Assembly (NCBI RefSeq): GCF_019279795.1
Contig: NC_056750.1
Coordinates: forward strand, 827,453,501 to 827,517,500
Direction: 5' to 3'
From: Protopterus annectens
Lineage: Eukaryota > Chordata > Ceratodontiformes > Protopteridae
Length of the DNA stretch: 64,000 bases
Below, in pieces: positions 1 to 10,316 of the stretch. Under the pieces are notes generated by a model. It did not search any database and had not been told where the DNA came from. It saw nothing but the letters and a program-made list of their open reading frames with translations. Position 1 is the stretch's first letter. Each line of letters starts with the position of its first letter. Position numbers and translations under genes: made by a program.

Positions 1-1050
1 ATGTGTTAGAATATAAAATTTACAACCTCTTAGAGCGACAAATGTGGACATAGCCATAATAATGGGAGGGGGGGGGGTTAAAGGGCCAGAAATGACAGAT
101 TTTTAATATTGCACTGACAAACTTGGAAGTTGATAGAATATGTAGGTTGTATATTAGCATGAACTTTCTGAAGAGCATGAAGTTTGAAACTCAAATGTCA
201 TTCATCAGTTTCTGACAGCACTCTGCAATGACACGCCAATGATTTGCCAGGAAAAAAATGTTATGAGGAAAAGATCACAAATATGAGACTAAAACTAGAC
301 ATTCTGTGCAGATTAGGACATTTGAGAGGTATGCAGTCAAAATGTATGTACTATTGAGTCACATCAGTCCAGGGATCATCCCAGTGATATGGCAGTAAGC
401 CACATATTTGTTAAGAAAAACATCTGGACATCCTGGGAATGTCTGGAAATTTGAGAGGTATGAATGTAAAGTATATGGTCCAAACACAGTACAGGACAAT
501 GTACCTACAGTGTAGAGTATTGTGATATCCCATTCCTGGCATTCTGTACTGAAGCTGTAACAGGAAATGGGACTGCCATGTAAAATGATCACTCAGGGGA
601 AGTGTGTGACACACATGAATTGTAGGAAAGAACACAGGGAAAGAGTACAGGTGAAACTCCCTCATGTACAGCAGAAGAGGGCGTGTCAATGGTAGATGGT
701 TTTAGCAGCAACACCAAGCACATATCTATATGGTACAGTACGGACTGTACAGTGAAAATGTGTTGTCTGTGACTGTCACACAAGGTGACAACAATGGGGA
801 TGATGTATGTGTGTGATAAACATCCTTACATGAATAATACAGAGGACATCTATCAGGGATCTGACTTACAATTGGGGGTAGGGTACATATTGGGAAGCTG
901 TGCAAACTGATATACCTGAATATGAGTGTACTCTCAGCAGAGGTCCCCAGCAAGGTGGACACAGATAAAGGATCATGGCAAACATTACAAGAACCAACCA
1001 CAATCCTGGACAATATCAGAATAATACCACCACTAATCCTATGCCTCTGA
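1..1050. other. Unclassified sequence, no gene seen
   Basis: There is no open frame with recognisable protein similarity, and only short chance frames on the minus strand. A G-run lies near 66-78. I see no terminal repeats or RNA gene. It is probably old, unrecognisable repeat or intergenic DNA. Confidence 0.5.
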
Positions 1051-1165
1051 CATAACATATGCTCATAGGTGTTTACTAGGCTAACAACCACAAGGGCCTT
1101 TTTAAGCCTACCCATGCATCTCAAATTTCTATGTTCTGATACCCTTGATAAGTGATGTGGAGTGA
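1050..1165 (-). mobile_element. CR1-like LINE 3' end fragment
   Basis: Read on the minus strand, this matches the last hundred bases of the CR1-like copy that ends near 20840. Both share the run from a TTATCAAGG start through a GCTTAAAAAGGCC block to GCCTAGTAAA and the CCTATGA-type tail. CR1 elements typically end in a short ATTCTATGA-like microsatellite and are usually severely 5' truncated, which fits this small piece. No coding sequence survives. Confidence 0.65.
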
Positions 1166-1435
1166 CAACTATTATGATACATCCACACCCTATGAGGGTA
1201 ACCATGCACACTGTCCTGGTACTCTAATGTCAGCAGGAGGTGTTAGGAGGGACACTGCTATACCTGTATGTGACAGTATAGTCAATACAGGCTACTTGCC
1301 TTGTGTGCATGGCATATATCTGTGGCACAATCCATACTGTCACAAATGATATACATGCCATTAATGTTGTCAAACACATGTATGCAATGTGTGCATAAGC
1401 TGAACAGGTAGCACACATGCATATGGTGTAACAAC

Positions 1436-1473
1436 TCTCTAAGGTAAAGAATACTGCATCAGTGGGTCCAGAC
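1436..1473 (+). mobile_element. CR1-like LINE copy 1, left part (interrupted)
   Basis: This short segment corresponds to the bases around 19190-19235 of the better copy: a SxGxDNxPG motif just upstream of the reverse-transcriptase core. It is cut off at 1473 by the Penelope-like insertion and resumes at 4032. The left boundary is uncertain because similarity fades upstream of about 1436. Confidence 0.55.
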
Positions 1474-1487
1474 AATATCCCAGGATG
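1474..1487. repeat. Target-site duplication, left copy (Penelope insertion)
   Basis: The 14-mer AATATCCCAGGATG occurs here and again at 4018-4031, exactly flanking the Penelope-like element. It belongs to the interrupted CR1 LINE. The next CR1 copy has the equivalent bases once, near 19225. Confidence 0.85.
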
Positions 1488-4017
1488 TTAAATATAAATG
1501 ACCAGCAAGACCAGGATCTTCCACAATAGAAATTTAATCCAACTTCTAGCGCCTCGGCAGTAGCCTTCCAAGGAGAATACATACAGAGAAAATGCAGCAC
1601 ATATTTATACAATAATACAAATCAATAAATCAATCAAACAATTCAACAATTAAACAATGAAAACACTTCAAAATTCATATAAAAACTTTCCAATTGCATT
1701 CTATATTAATGTCCCTAGGGTTAAAGTGCCATATTTCACTATAAAAGAGTTTCCTTATACAGGAGGTTTTTCTTTACATTAATATTATACTGTATACTAG
1801 GAATATGTTCTAAACTTGTTCCTAATAAACCTTGTGGATTGCTACTATGATATGTTTTAAAGTGCATTGCAAGTGGACTTTCTATTTTCTCATTTCTAAT
1901 ATCCCTGACATGTTCCTGCATCCTAGTTTTAAATGCTTTTACTCACATAGAACATTCCACATAGGCATTTTAATGCGTATACAATACTTTCTGTATTACA
2001 TGAAAACTTTGCATTAGGTTGAAAATATACTCCATTGATACACTTAAATGTTCTACTTAGTGACATGTTATACATCTGCCACATGGATATGTTCCCAGCA
2101 AGTCAGGATTATAACTCAATCCTCTGCTAGGTCTTATAAATCTAGCATGAACTAGCATGTCCTTTATGTTTTTACCCCTTCTAAATGAGAAATATAAATT
2201 CTTATCAAGTATATCTACCAAGTCCCTGTATTTGAACAAGGAAGTCCAATAAAATTGGATGGTTTGTTTAACTTCCTCTGCCAACAAATCATAAGTCATA
2301 ACTGCATATATCTTCCTTAGATTATCTGATTTTTCTTTTGATCTGTCCTGATGTTTGTTATTATAACCACTACTAGACTTACAAATGATGCCTTTACTAA
2401 CCTTGTCCAAAGACAATAGCACTTCATCTACATTATAACCCCTTTTTAATAAACAATTGTGATGTTTTCTTTAATTCGCTATTTACTTCATCAGTATTAT
2501 TACACACCCTCCTTACCCTAGTCAATTCTCCTTAGGCAAGAGATTTTAAAAGATGGGAGGATGACAGCTGGTAGCATCCAAAAAGTGCAAATCATCTTCA
2601 AATTTTCGATGTAATTTGGTGACCATTTTCCCACTCTTACTTCCTTCTAGACTAATGTTTAAAAAAATTCACTTTATTTCCCAACTGAAAGCCATCAAAT
2701 TTCAGCATAAACCTATTTTTTTCGGAGGTCATCCAGAAAGTTTGTAACTTCTTCCTTACCCCACTTACATATAAAAATGAAATCGTCAACATATCTATAA
2801 TATTCGACCACATACTTTTTAAAGAACTCTTTTTGATAAAGAAATTCAAGCTCAAAAAATCCCATCATAATATTAGCATACATGGGGGCAAATGCCGCTC
2901 CCATGGCTGTGCCCAATTGATGAAATATTTGATTGTCAAATTCAAAATAGTTATTCTTCAGCAGAATTCTATCAATTCTATAATATAATATGCAAGGGGA
3001 CTGTCCCCCAAGGTGTTATACAATGCTTCTAACCCATACTGATGACATGCTTGTAAACTCTTCACGTCTGCTGTTAACCAATACATATCCTTAGTCCATT
3101 TCAGGGGTAATACCTGATCTAGAAAATCAGTACTGTCTTTGATATAGGAGCTTTGTTTAATGACATATGGTAAAAGAAAACCATGCAGGAATATGCCCAT
3201 ATTATTAAGAAAACAATTACACGCCAACACAATAGGACGACCCGGTGGATGTAAAATGTCCTTATGTATCTTGAGCAAACAGTAAAATGTTGTCATTTCA
3301 CAATTGTCAGTATTAAATTTTTTATCTACATCATCCTTAGTAAAATATCCCAAACGTTCTCCCTTCTGTAATAAATCTTTAAATTTATGCATAGCTCTTT
3401 CATATTCTCTAACAGAACACTTTTTAGAAGTTTCAGCATCATTTAAATGATCAAGACACATTTGTATATTCTGTGAGAAATGCATTAATACAAACTTATG
3501 CCCTTTGTCTGTCGGTTTTATGACAAGACGTTCATTTTTACTAAGTTGTTGCAATGCTTTCCACTCTGATTTAGTTAAATTATATTTAGTACACTATTTT
3601 TATTATTAATAAAATCTAAATATACTGATTCTACTGCAAAATCCACCATAGCTGCAAAATTCTGTATACATTCATGTGTGAAATGTGGTATAAATTGACT
3701 TTTGACCAAAATCTTAGATGTATCCAACCTACCGTAAGCATTGACAGCTTATAGACCTTCATCATTTTCAACATTTGAGGCACACTTCAGAACAAGACAC
3801 ATTACTGTCTAAATTATTCATTAAACTGTTAACATTTTGTTTGTCCCTAAAAAGACATGCTAGATGCAATTTACGTATCAGACAATACATAACTTTCCTA
3901 ATTATGTGTAATCTAGGCATAAGAGTTGGAATTCATTTTAAACCATGATTTAGTACAGAAAATGCAGCTTCACTTAGCTTACAACCCAATAAATTCACTA
4001 CGTGCATCAACATTATT
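1488..4017 (-). mobile_element. Penelope-like element 1 (RT plus GIY-YIG), near full length
   Basis: Penelope-like retroelements pair a telomerase-like reverse transcriptase with a GIY-YIG endonuclease. On the minus strand the order is as follows. An N-terminal stretch spans about 4017-3555. The RT spans about 3554-2650, with an IKPTDKG motif, a GRPIV motif, MGTAMGAAFAP and the catalytic YRYVDD box at about 2800. A linker at about 2422-2057 has FRRGKNIKDMLVHAR and a CGRCITC zinc-binding-like pair. The GIY-YIG remnant spans about 2050-1739 (IVYALKCLCG, FYVS, then the His/Asn-rich end). The 2.5-kb length is near the family norm. The minus-strand 3' end, at about 1488-1600, carries the family's terminal region. 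The element is disrupted and not expected to be active. It is inserted in a CR1 LINE with an exact 14-bp duplication. Confidence 0.9.
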
Positions 4018-4031
4018 AATATCCCAGGATG
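4018..4031. repeat. Target-site duplication, right copy (Penelope insertion)
   Basis: This is an exact second copy of AATATCCCAGGATG. CR1 LINE sequence resumes directly after it (CTGTCTAAATAGC, matching the other CR1 copy near 19236), which fixes the insertion boundary. Confidence 0.85.
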
Positions 4032-4917
4032 CTGTCTAAATAGCATGAAACATGACCTGTCAGGCCCTCTGGAATTGCTATTTAACTGTAGCTTCCAAAC
4101 AGGCTTCATGCCTCATGAATGGTGACCAGTAACAGTCATCCCTTTGCACAAAGGTGGCCCATCTGCAGGCCCTGGAAATTACAGACCCATAAGACTCCCT
4201 AGTCTTATATGTAAAGACATGGAAATAATTATCATGGAGATGATTAATAGTGATATAGTAAACCTCCAGACACTGGACCCAACCCTGTTTGGTTTCATCA
4301 AGGGCAGGACATGCCCACCCAACCTGGTGGATTTCTTTGAGAAGGTCACCAAAGTGACAGATGAGGGAAAAGTAGTTCAATCTGCCTGCCTTCACCTGGC
4401 CAAGACATTAGATACAATACCCCACTTGTGCATTGTTGACAAACTCAGGAGGTTAGGTACAAACCCATTTATTATGGGTAAGTCAACTGCCTCACAGACA
4501 GGAACAATAAAGTTATAACTGGGGAGTCCACCTCTACAAATCTCTCGGGGATTTGTCCTTGGATCACTCCTTTCTGGCACTTACTTCTCTGAAGTCAAGC
4601 CCAATGTCAATGGTCTCTGGCTGACTGCATTTGCAGATGATTGCAAATTAGGAGCTGTCATTGAATCCCACACTGACACAGATATTCTCCAGAAAGGGCT
4701 GACACAGATGAACAACTGATGTCAGAGCCATGGACTAAAACTAAATGACAAGAAATGCATAATAGTATCCATCAGGAAATCATCCACCCCTGGTAAATAT
4801 CATATTGGCAGCACACCCCTTAGAGTTCAGCAAGTAGTTATGGACACACATAGTAATCTAGCCTTTGACCATCATGTGTCTACAGTAGTGAGGAAATCAT
4901 TCTATGCTGTGCAACTT
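4032..4917 (+). mobile_element. CR1-like LINE copy 1, reverse-transcriptase region
   Basis: This continues the LINE interrupted at 1473. The frames read through typical CR1 RT landmarks: an SLELLFN-like start, the NYRPI motif at about 4180, the GFIKGRTCPPNLVDFF block at about 4290-4335, the TLDTIPH motif at about 4405, a RGFVLGSLL block at about 4548-4575 and the catalytic FADD box near 4632. It aligns along its length with the copy at 19030-20840. Several stops and frame changes make it a pseudogene. It ends at 4917, where the L2-like LINE begins, so the CR1 C-terminus and 3' end are lost or displaced here. Confidence 0.85.
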
Positions 4918-6600
4918 ATTTATTTATTTACTGAGAAATTTCAACTGGACACAGGTCCTTTTTCAGTGGAGGCCCGGGGAGAAAAGCTCCACAGAACAAT
5001 AAATGAACAGCAGAGTACATGAAGAACAATTGAATATACATACAGTAGCAAATAATACATAGTACACTTAACATTGGCTATACATACAATATGAAACATA
5101 GTAATGAACAGATATACCAATATCTAGATAGAGACTTGGAATAAAGGTAGGATGTATATACAGATAGTACTAAGCTCAAACGGATACTGTTCTAAACTCA
5201 TATACCTAAATCTTATATACAAATATTGCACTAAACTCAAACAGATATAAAGCAGATGCTCCACATGAAGGTGGAACAAGCTAGAAGGGCTAATGAGATG
5301 GAAGGGGAAAATAGAGGAAGTAAGAGAGGAGGCTGAGTAATATATGTGGTAGTGAGAGGAAGCTAGGCATAAGTCAGTTGGATATGTATTTGGAGTTGAG
5401 AAGCATGTTATAACAGGTCTGAGAGATTGAGTGAGGAGGGAAGGGGAGGGTAAAGGGTGAGCCAGAGCCTGCAGAGGAAGGAATGCGATGATCAGACAGT
5501 GTGAGGCAGGGTGGCTAGGGGAGGGGAGAGGAAAAGGAGGTAAAATCACAATGAACAAGACATGCTGGAAGGATAGGTTCCTGACCCAGAGACTCCCCAT
5601 ACTCTGGAATAGGCTGCCCATACATGTCAAGCAGAGCGCCTCATTGGCCCTCTTCTAAAGGAACCTTGATGATTGGATGGGAGATAGGAAATTCACCCCG
5701 GGGATCATGTCAGTCGCCCTGCTAGACAGGGGTCCAGAGAAATAAATATTGTGCGAAGAAATATCCAGGGAATTGTTATGGCTAGGCTTGCATAGGCCCT
5801 GGGGCCGATAGCCTAGTACCAACCTATGAACCTATAAAAAGGAGGGCTACTAGTTGGGATTGGTGCATGGACATAACCAGAGACTTTTTAACTGATTTTT
5901 TAGTGCAGTCTTGAAGTGATTGCAAGAAGATAGTGTGGTTATAGGGGGGGAGATTATTCCATAATCTGGATATGATGCAGGAGAATACTGCTTCTCTCGT
6001 TGAGTTCTTGGATTTGGTCAATAGAAGTAGATTTTAGCTGCTGGAGCATAGCGGACTAGTGGAGCAGTAGGGCTGGAGAAGGTTTTGAAGGGATGGGACT
6101 TTAAGAGGATGGTTTATTAACTTGTGAGTGAGAGAGAGAGAGAGTTGATTCAGGTGAAGAAGGTGAGGGAGTTCAAGCCATTCAAGTTCTCTAAGTGAGA
6201 TACAGTGGTGGCTGCGATAAGATCCACCAGTGGCAAACAGCAATTTTATTGTAACAAGCCTCGCGCTTGTTTAGGTCTGTTTGTCTAAGGTAGGTAAGTA
6301 TAGGAGAGGTGCAGAGTAAAGTGGAGATTAGGAGGGAATTGGCAGCAGAAATTCTGGCTGTCTTGGTGAGGAATAGTTTGTTTCTGTGCAATGCACCTAG
6401 TTTTTTGAGAACCTTTTTATGGTAAGAGAAATGTGAGTGTTAAATCTGAGATTGTTATCAATGTGTTCTATTGGGGAAATGACGGTATTGTCTTTGGCTA
6501 GAATATTAAAGTGGAGGATAATTGTGTTAGATTTAGTGGGTTGGAAGATAAGGAATTTAGTCTTAGACAACTTAAAAACAAAGTGGAACCCTACCCCTCC
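4917..6600 (-). mobile_element. L2-like LINE, 3' part (end of RT, C-terminal domain, 3' UTR)
   Basis: On the minus strand this reads from the end of the RT domain (LSKTKFLIFQP near 6560) into the post-RT domain. That domain includes TARISAANSLLISTLL near 6340-6380, an L-rich segment near 6090-6190, and a REAVFSCIISRLWNNLPP C-terminal motif near 5960-6000. A long 3' region follows, ending in a TATTTATT-rich tail at 4917. The same 3' end occurs at 18704 and at the window's right edge, which confirms a real repeat end. A small CR1 fragment interrupts it at 5541-5836. Its exact clade within the L2/CR1 group is uncertain. Confidence 0.75.
5541..5836 (+). mobile_element. CR1-like LINE 3' fragment inserted in the L2-like LINE
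   Basis: The sequence aligns with about 20500-20835 of the CR1 copy further right: CTGGAANGATA, then ACTCCCCA-A-TCTGGAA, then GATTGGATGGGA, ending in a CCTATGAACCTAT tail. The 9-mer AAAAGGAGG lies at 5532-5540 and again at 5837-5845, consistent with a target-site duplication. This is a typical short 5'-truncated CR1 insertion. Its host LINE resumes on the right. Confidence 0.7.
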
Positions 6601-8927
6601 TGAAGTTATTTTTGTCCTGCCTCAGTGGAAGGGGTTTTCCTCTGTACAGTGTAAAGTTGTTTTAATCACAAACTGCAGCGTCTGTTTGTCACAAAAACAT
6701 AATGTACATACTAGTGTTTCTACTGTGAAATAGCTGTTACTTAACAAGTCCAACTCTACTTGTAACTGCTTGTATTGGGAGCACCCTGCTAGAGAAATTT
6801 GTGGCTACCTGCATTTCCTGCTCTTCTACAGCCCATCCTCTCTACCCCTCCTTTCTGCGAATTACTTAGTCTATTCCCCATTTTTCTCCTTCTCCTCTGT
6901 CTTTCTCATCTTTACTCAATTACTGCTGCTATCTTGATTTAGCCCTCTTCTACACTACTCCGTTCACCTTTCCTACCCCCCCACTCTCTCCTTTTTCTGA
7001 ACTGGCTTTCTCCCTAGACCTTGTTTCACCACTATCACTTCCCTTTGGCTTCACATAATACTACAACTTCCTATCTCCCACCATCTATTCTATAGTTTCA
7101 CGCCTGGCCATCACGTACTCTATTTTTTTTCACTTACCTTTCACCAAGTGTTTGGAGATTGTTTTCCCTTCAGCTACTTTTTTCTGTCATTATTCTGGGT
7201 CTGGCCACAGCCTATTCCATTCACCCTCCGCTTCACTCCGTGCTCACTTAGCTCCCCCATTCCCACCCACCCCCCACATCAATTAGATCTATACTTTTAG
7301 CTAGCCCCTCCCATATCCTCTACTTCCAGCCATTACTAACCCTGCTGTTTCAACACCTTCTCTTCCACTATCATTCTCCTATCTCTGTTTTCAATAACAC
7401 ATTTCACATTCTCCCTCCCTACTGATTAATCCCCTCACCACACCCCCATCCTCCCACACCCCTCCACTCTACAATCTCATTTTCATTTCTAATATGTACC
7501 TTAACCTAAAACTTAACAGAAATTCCCCTCCCCACCACCCTTCTTCTGCTATCACACTCCACCTCTTTCCCTACTATACTGTTTCCCCCACCCACAATAC
7601 CTTCTACACTCTCCACACCTCCTCTTTCTTTCACTAACAGTTACTCCATCTCACCTTCTTTATTCTCCTTTAGTACCTATTACCCCACTAAGCTAAGATG
7701 CTCAACAAACAGCATAAAATTAAAGTTAATTTACTACAGATCCCTTAAACCATTCTTCTTACCCCTATACCAGCTCATTCTTACTCATCACTGTCTAGTC
7801 CTCCCACAATGTGGTGACATTCACCTTAATCCTGGTCCCACAAACAGCTCATCCCATAACTTATCCCCTAATACCAAAAACTTATGTATAATAACAATCA
7901 ACATATGTAGTATCTGTAAGAAAACCACAGAATTTCATGCCTCGCTAACTCAATACTCCCCAGATATTGTAGCAGTCACAGAAACCTGGGTAAAACCACA
8001 CATATCTGATACAGAAATAACTCCCCCTGGATATAACATTCTAAGGAAAGACAGAACACACAAAAAGTTGGGGGTGTTGCATTACTATTCTGAGACTCTC
8101 TATCTATTACTCCCTTCACCAAACCCCTTCCCAATTTTGGAAATACAGAACCACTACTAGCAAATCTTCACTTAAATAATAGGAAAACGTTATGTAGTGC
8201 CACATTCTGCATTCCACCAGGGCAAAACATAACTACAATAGAAGACTTTCTATCATGGTCAACCTTAAACATATGTAATGAAACCATCATTCTGGATGAT
8301 ACCAATATAAATTGACAATCTCCCATCTCCAACACTCCTTCCGATAGCATTAATTTGCACAACTTTACTCAGTTCATCACAGACCCCACACATATCAGAA
8401 ATAACTATTCCACTTCAACTCTAGACTGGATACTCGTCTCTCATCTTCACAGATATACCAAGACTGGAACCCTCCCAAATACCTTAAGTGATCATCTCCC
8501 TGTATACACTCATTGATCCCAACTGCATGCAGGTAAATCACACTCTCTGAGAACAACTAGAACTCTTACTCAGCTCAACCAACAGATATGCCTAGATACC
8601 CTAAAAACCTACAACTGGCAACCAATCAAAATTCTACCCTTAGATGATGCAGTTAACTACTTTAATAAAACCTTTCTTGACACTCTAGTCTTGCCCCCTC
8701 TCGCACCAAAAGAATTAAAAATAACCATGCCCCCTGGCTTATTAAACAAACCAAACATCTCCTTACTTCCAGGGACAAAGCATGGAAGGAATGGCATAAA
8801 AATAAAACCCTACAAAATGAACTTGAATATAAACAACTTTGAAATACTGCCAAAAAGCTTGTCATATATGACATGTCACAAAACAAAACTGGTGCAGGAC
8901 TCAAGGACTTTAGCACAGCTCGAACAG
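6600..8927 (+). mobile_element. L2/CR1-group LINE, 5' part (pyrimidine-rich leader and APE endonuclease)
   Basis: A C/T-rich leader (about 6830-7700) is followed by ORF2-like sequence. A GDIHLNPGP motif lies near 7816, then NICSICKKTTEFHA. The apurinic-endonuclease-like domain has PDIVAVTETW at about 7955-7990, a FCIPPGQN motif near 8205, a DDTNIN segment near 8297 (in place of GDFN), a LDWILV motif near 8420 and SDHLPVYTH near 8490. A linker with a WKEWHKNK motif follows, to about 8925. Frames shift, for example near 8070, and there are stops such as that inside the GDFN-like box and the TGA at 8515, so this is a pseudogene. It lies head to head with the L2-like 3' part on its left. No RT core is present between them. 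Confidence 0.75.
7801..7839 (+). other. 2A-like motif at the start of LINE ORF2
   Basis: The frame reads LPQCGDIHLNPGP. The DxExNPGP ribosome-skipping signature of 2A peptides is matched except that His replaces the usual Glu. 2A-like stretches at this position are known from CR1/L2-type and other non-LTR elements. Whether the His variant would work is unknown, and the element is dead. Confidence 0.5.
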
Positions 8928-10316
8928 TGATGCTCTTTTATTGAATGATACAATATAGACACTCGACTGGTTAAGCGCTTTCATCTGTTAGTATACAGGC
9001 TTCCTCAGAACCAGTATTTTAAAAGTACCCATAGTTTAAATAGCATTTGGCGCCAAAAATTGTAAATTGCTTAAAGAAACATCCTCCTATATAACATGAT
9101 ATAAAATGATGCAATATATACACATAACTATACAAATACATTCCAATAATACATTCTAAAAATTCCTCTAATGGAATTCAAAAATCCATTTTAAAAATCT
9201 GTTTACTAGTTTATATCCTAAAAATATAACAATCATATACTCATCTACTATAAATACATAAATGCAATATAAATACTAACTAAGAACTAAAAAAGGTTTA
9301 ATACTAATACTTTCATTAATGCCCGGATATCTAGTGGCATCTGTAAGTATTTGCCACTTGCTTTCTTTCATTGCTAACAACACTTTCCAATTCCCTCCTT
9401 GTGCATAGCTATCTACCTGATCGATAATAGAAAATTTAAAATAATGTTGATCTCCTTTGTCACATAAATGTTTATACAATGCATTATTCATATCTTTTAC
9501 TTGAATTTTATAATAATGTTCATATATACGTTTTTTTATTTGTCTCAGTTTTTCCTATATAAAATGCTGGGCAGGCAAGGCATGTAGCTATATAAACTAC
9601 CTGCTTGGAATTACAATTGCCTGCCCTGCACTTCACATATGTCTTGTTAATGCCTTCAAGCTTATTACCTACCACTTCATTAATACGCCCACACTGTTTG
9701 CATGATCCACATTTACTAGTCCCTTTCCAATAACCTTTAATATTTGGCGCTGTTTTATATACAAAGTACGGGTGACTACCTAGTCTCGTAGCAATATTTT
9801 CTGATATTGTTATCAAATCCCGGTGTCTGTTTACTATTTCCTTAACTAAGTTCACGTATGGTGTATACATTAAAACACACACTCTATTTCTACCTTCACA
9901 TGCCAAATGATTATTTTTTGTATCAATGTCTACACAGGCAAATTGAAATTTACCTAATAATGGTATATATTTACTACCCCATTGCTTTTTTATATAATCT
10001 GTTACATCTTTCAACATGGCTAAAGGGTATCCCCTATTCCTAAACATATTGGAAATAAACTCTAATTCAACTTCCATTACTTCCTTTGTGGATGACATGC
10101 GGGCAGCTCTAATACATTGTCCCTTGAAGACATTTTTAAACATATAAGGTGGATGATTACTATTAAATTCTATGTAGTCATTTGAAAATGTAGTTTTCCT
10201 ATATATCCTAGATGCAAAACCTCCACTAGAATGACTTATATACATATCTAGGTAAGAAATACCTTTTCACTTATATTATAAGAAGCAACAAAGTCAGTAA
10301 ATTTCTTCCACAATTT
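8928..10316 (-). mobile_element. Penelope-like element 2, 5'-truncated (RT end plus GIY-YIG)
   Basis: On the minus strand it starts inside the RT (a KFTDFVASYNISEKV segment near 10300, then MYISHSSGGFASRIYRK at about 10245). It continues with the family's FNSNHPPYM and KGQCIRAARMSS motifs and a GFAxxRNRGYP-like block. The linker holds a CGSCKQCG zinc-like pair near 9690. The GIY-YIG core is VVYIATCLACPAFYIGKTE near 9545-9600, and a C-terminal domain runs to about 9290. The minus-strand 3' end, at about 8928-9020, has the CTGAGGAAGCC and GAAAGCGCTTAACCAG elements typical of the family, then AATAAA-like sequence at the terminus. It is a different subfamily from element 1. The 5' half is missing, as is common after incomplete reverse transcription. 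Confidence 0.88.

Noticed and set aside
5124-5630. 168-codon minus-strand Leu/Ser/Pro-rich frame
   Set aside because: It spans the 3' untranslated part of the L2-like LINE and runs into the CR1 insertion, so it is a chance frame.
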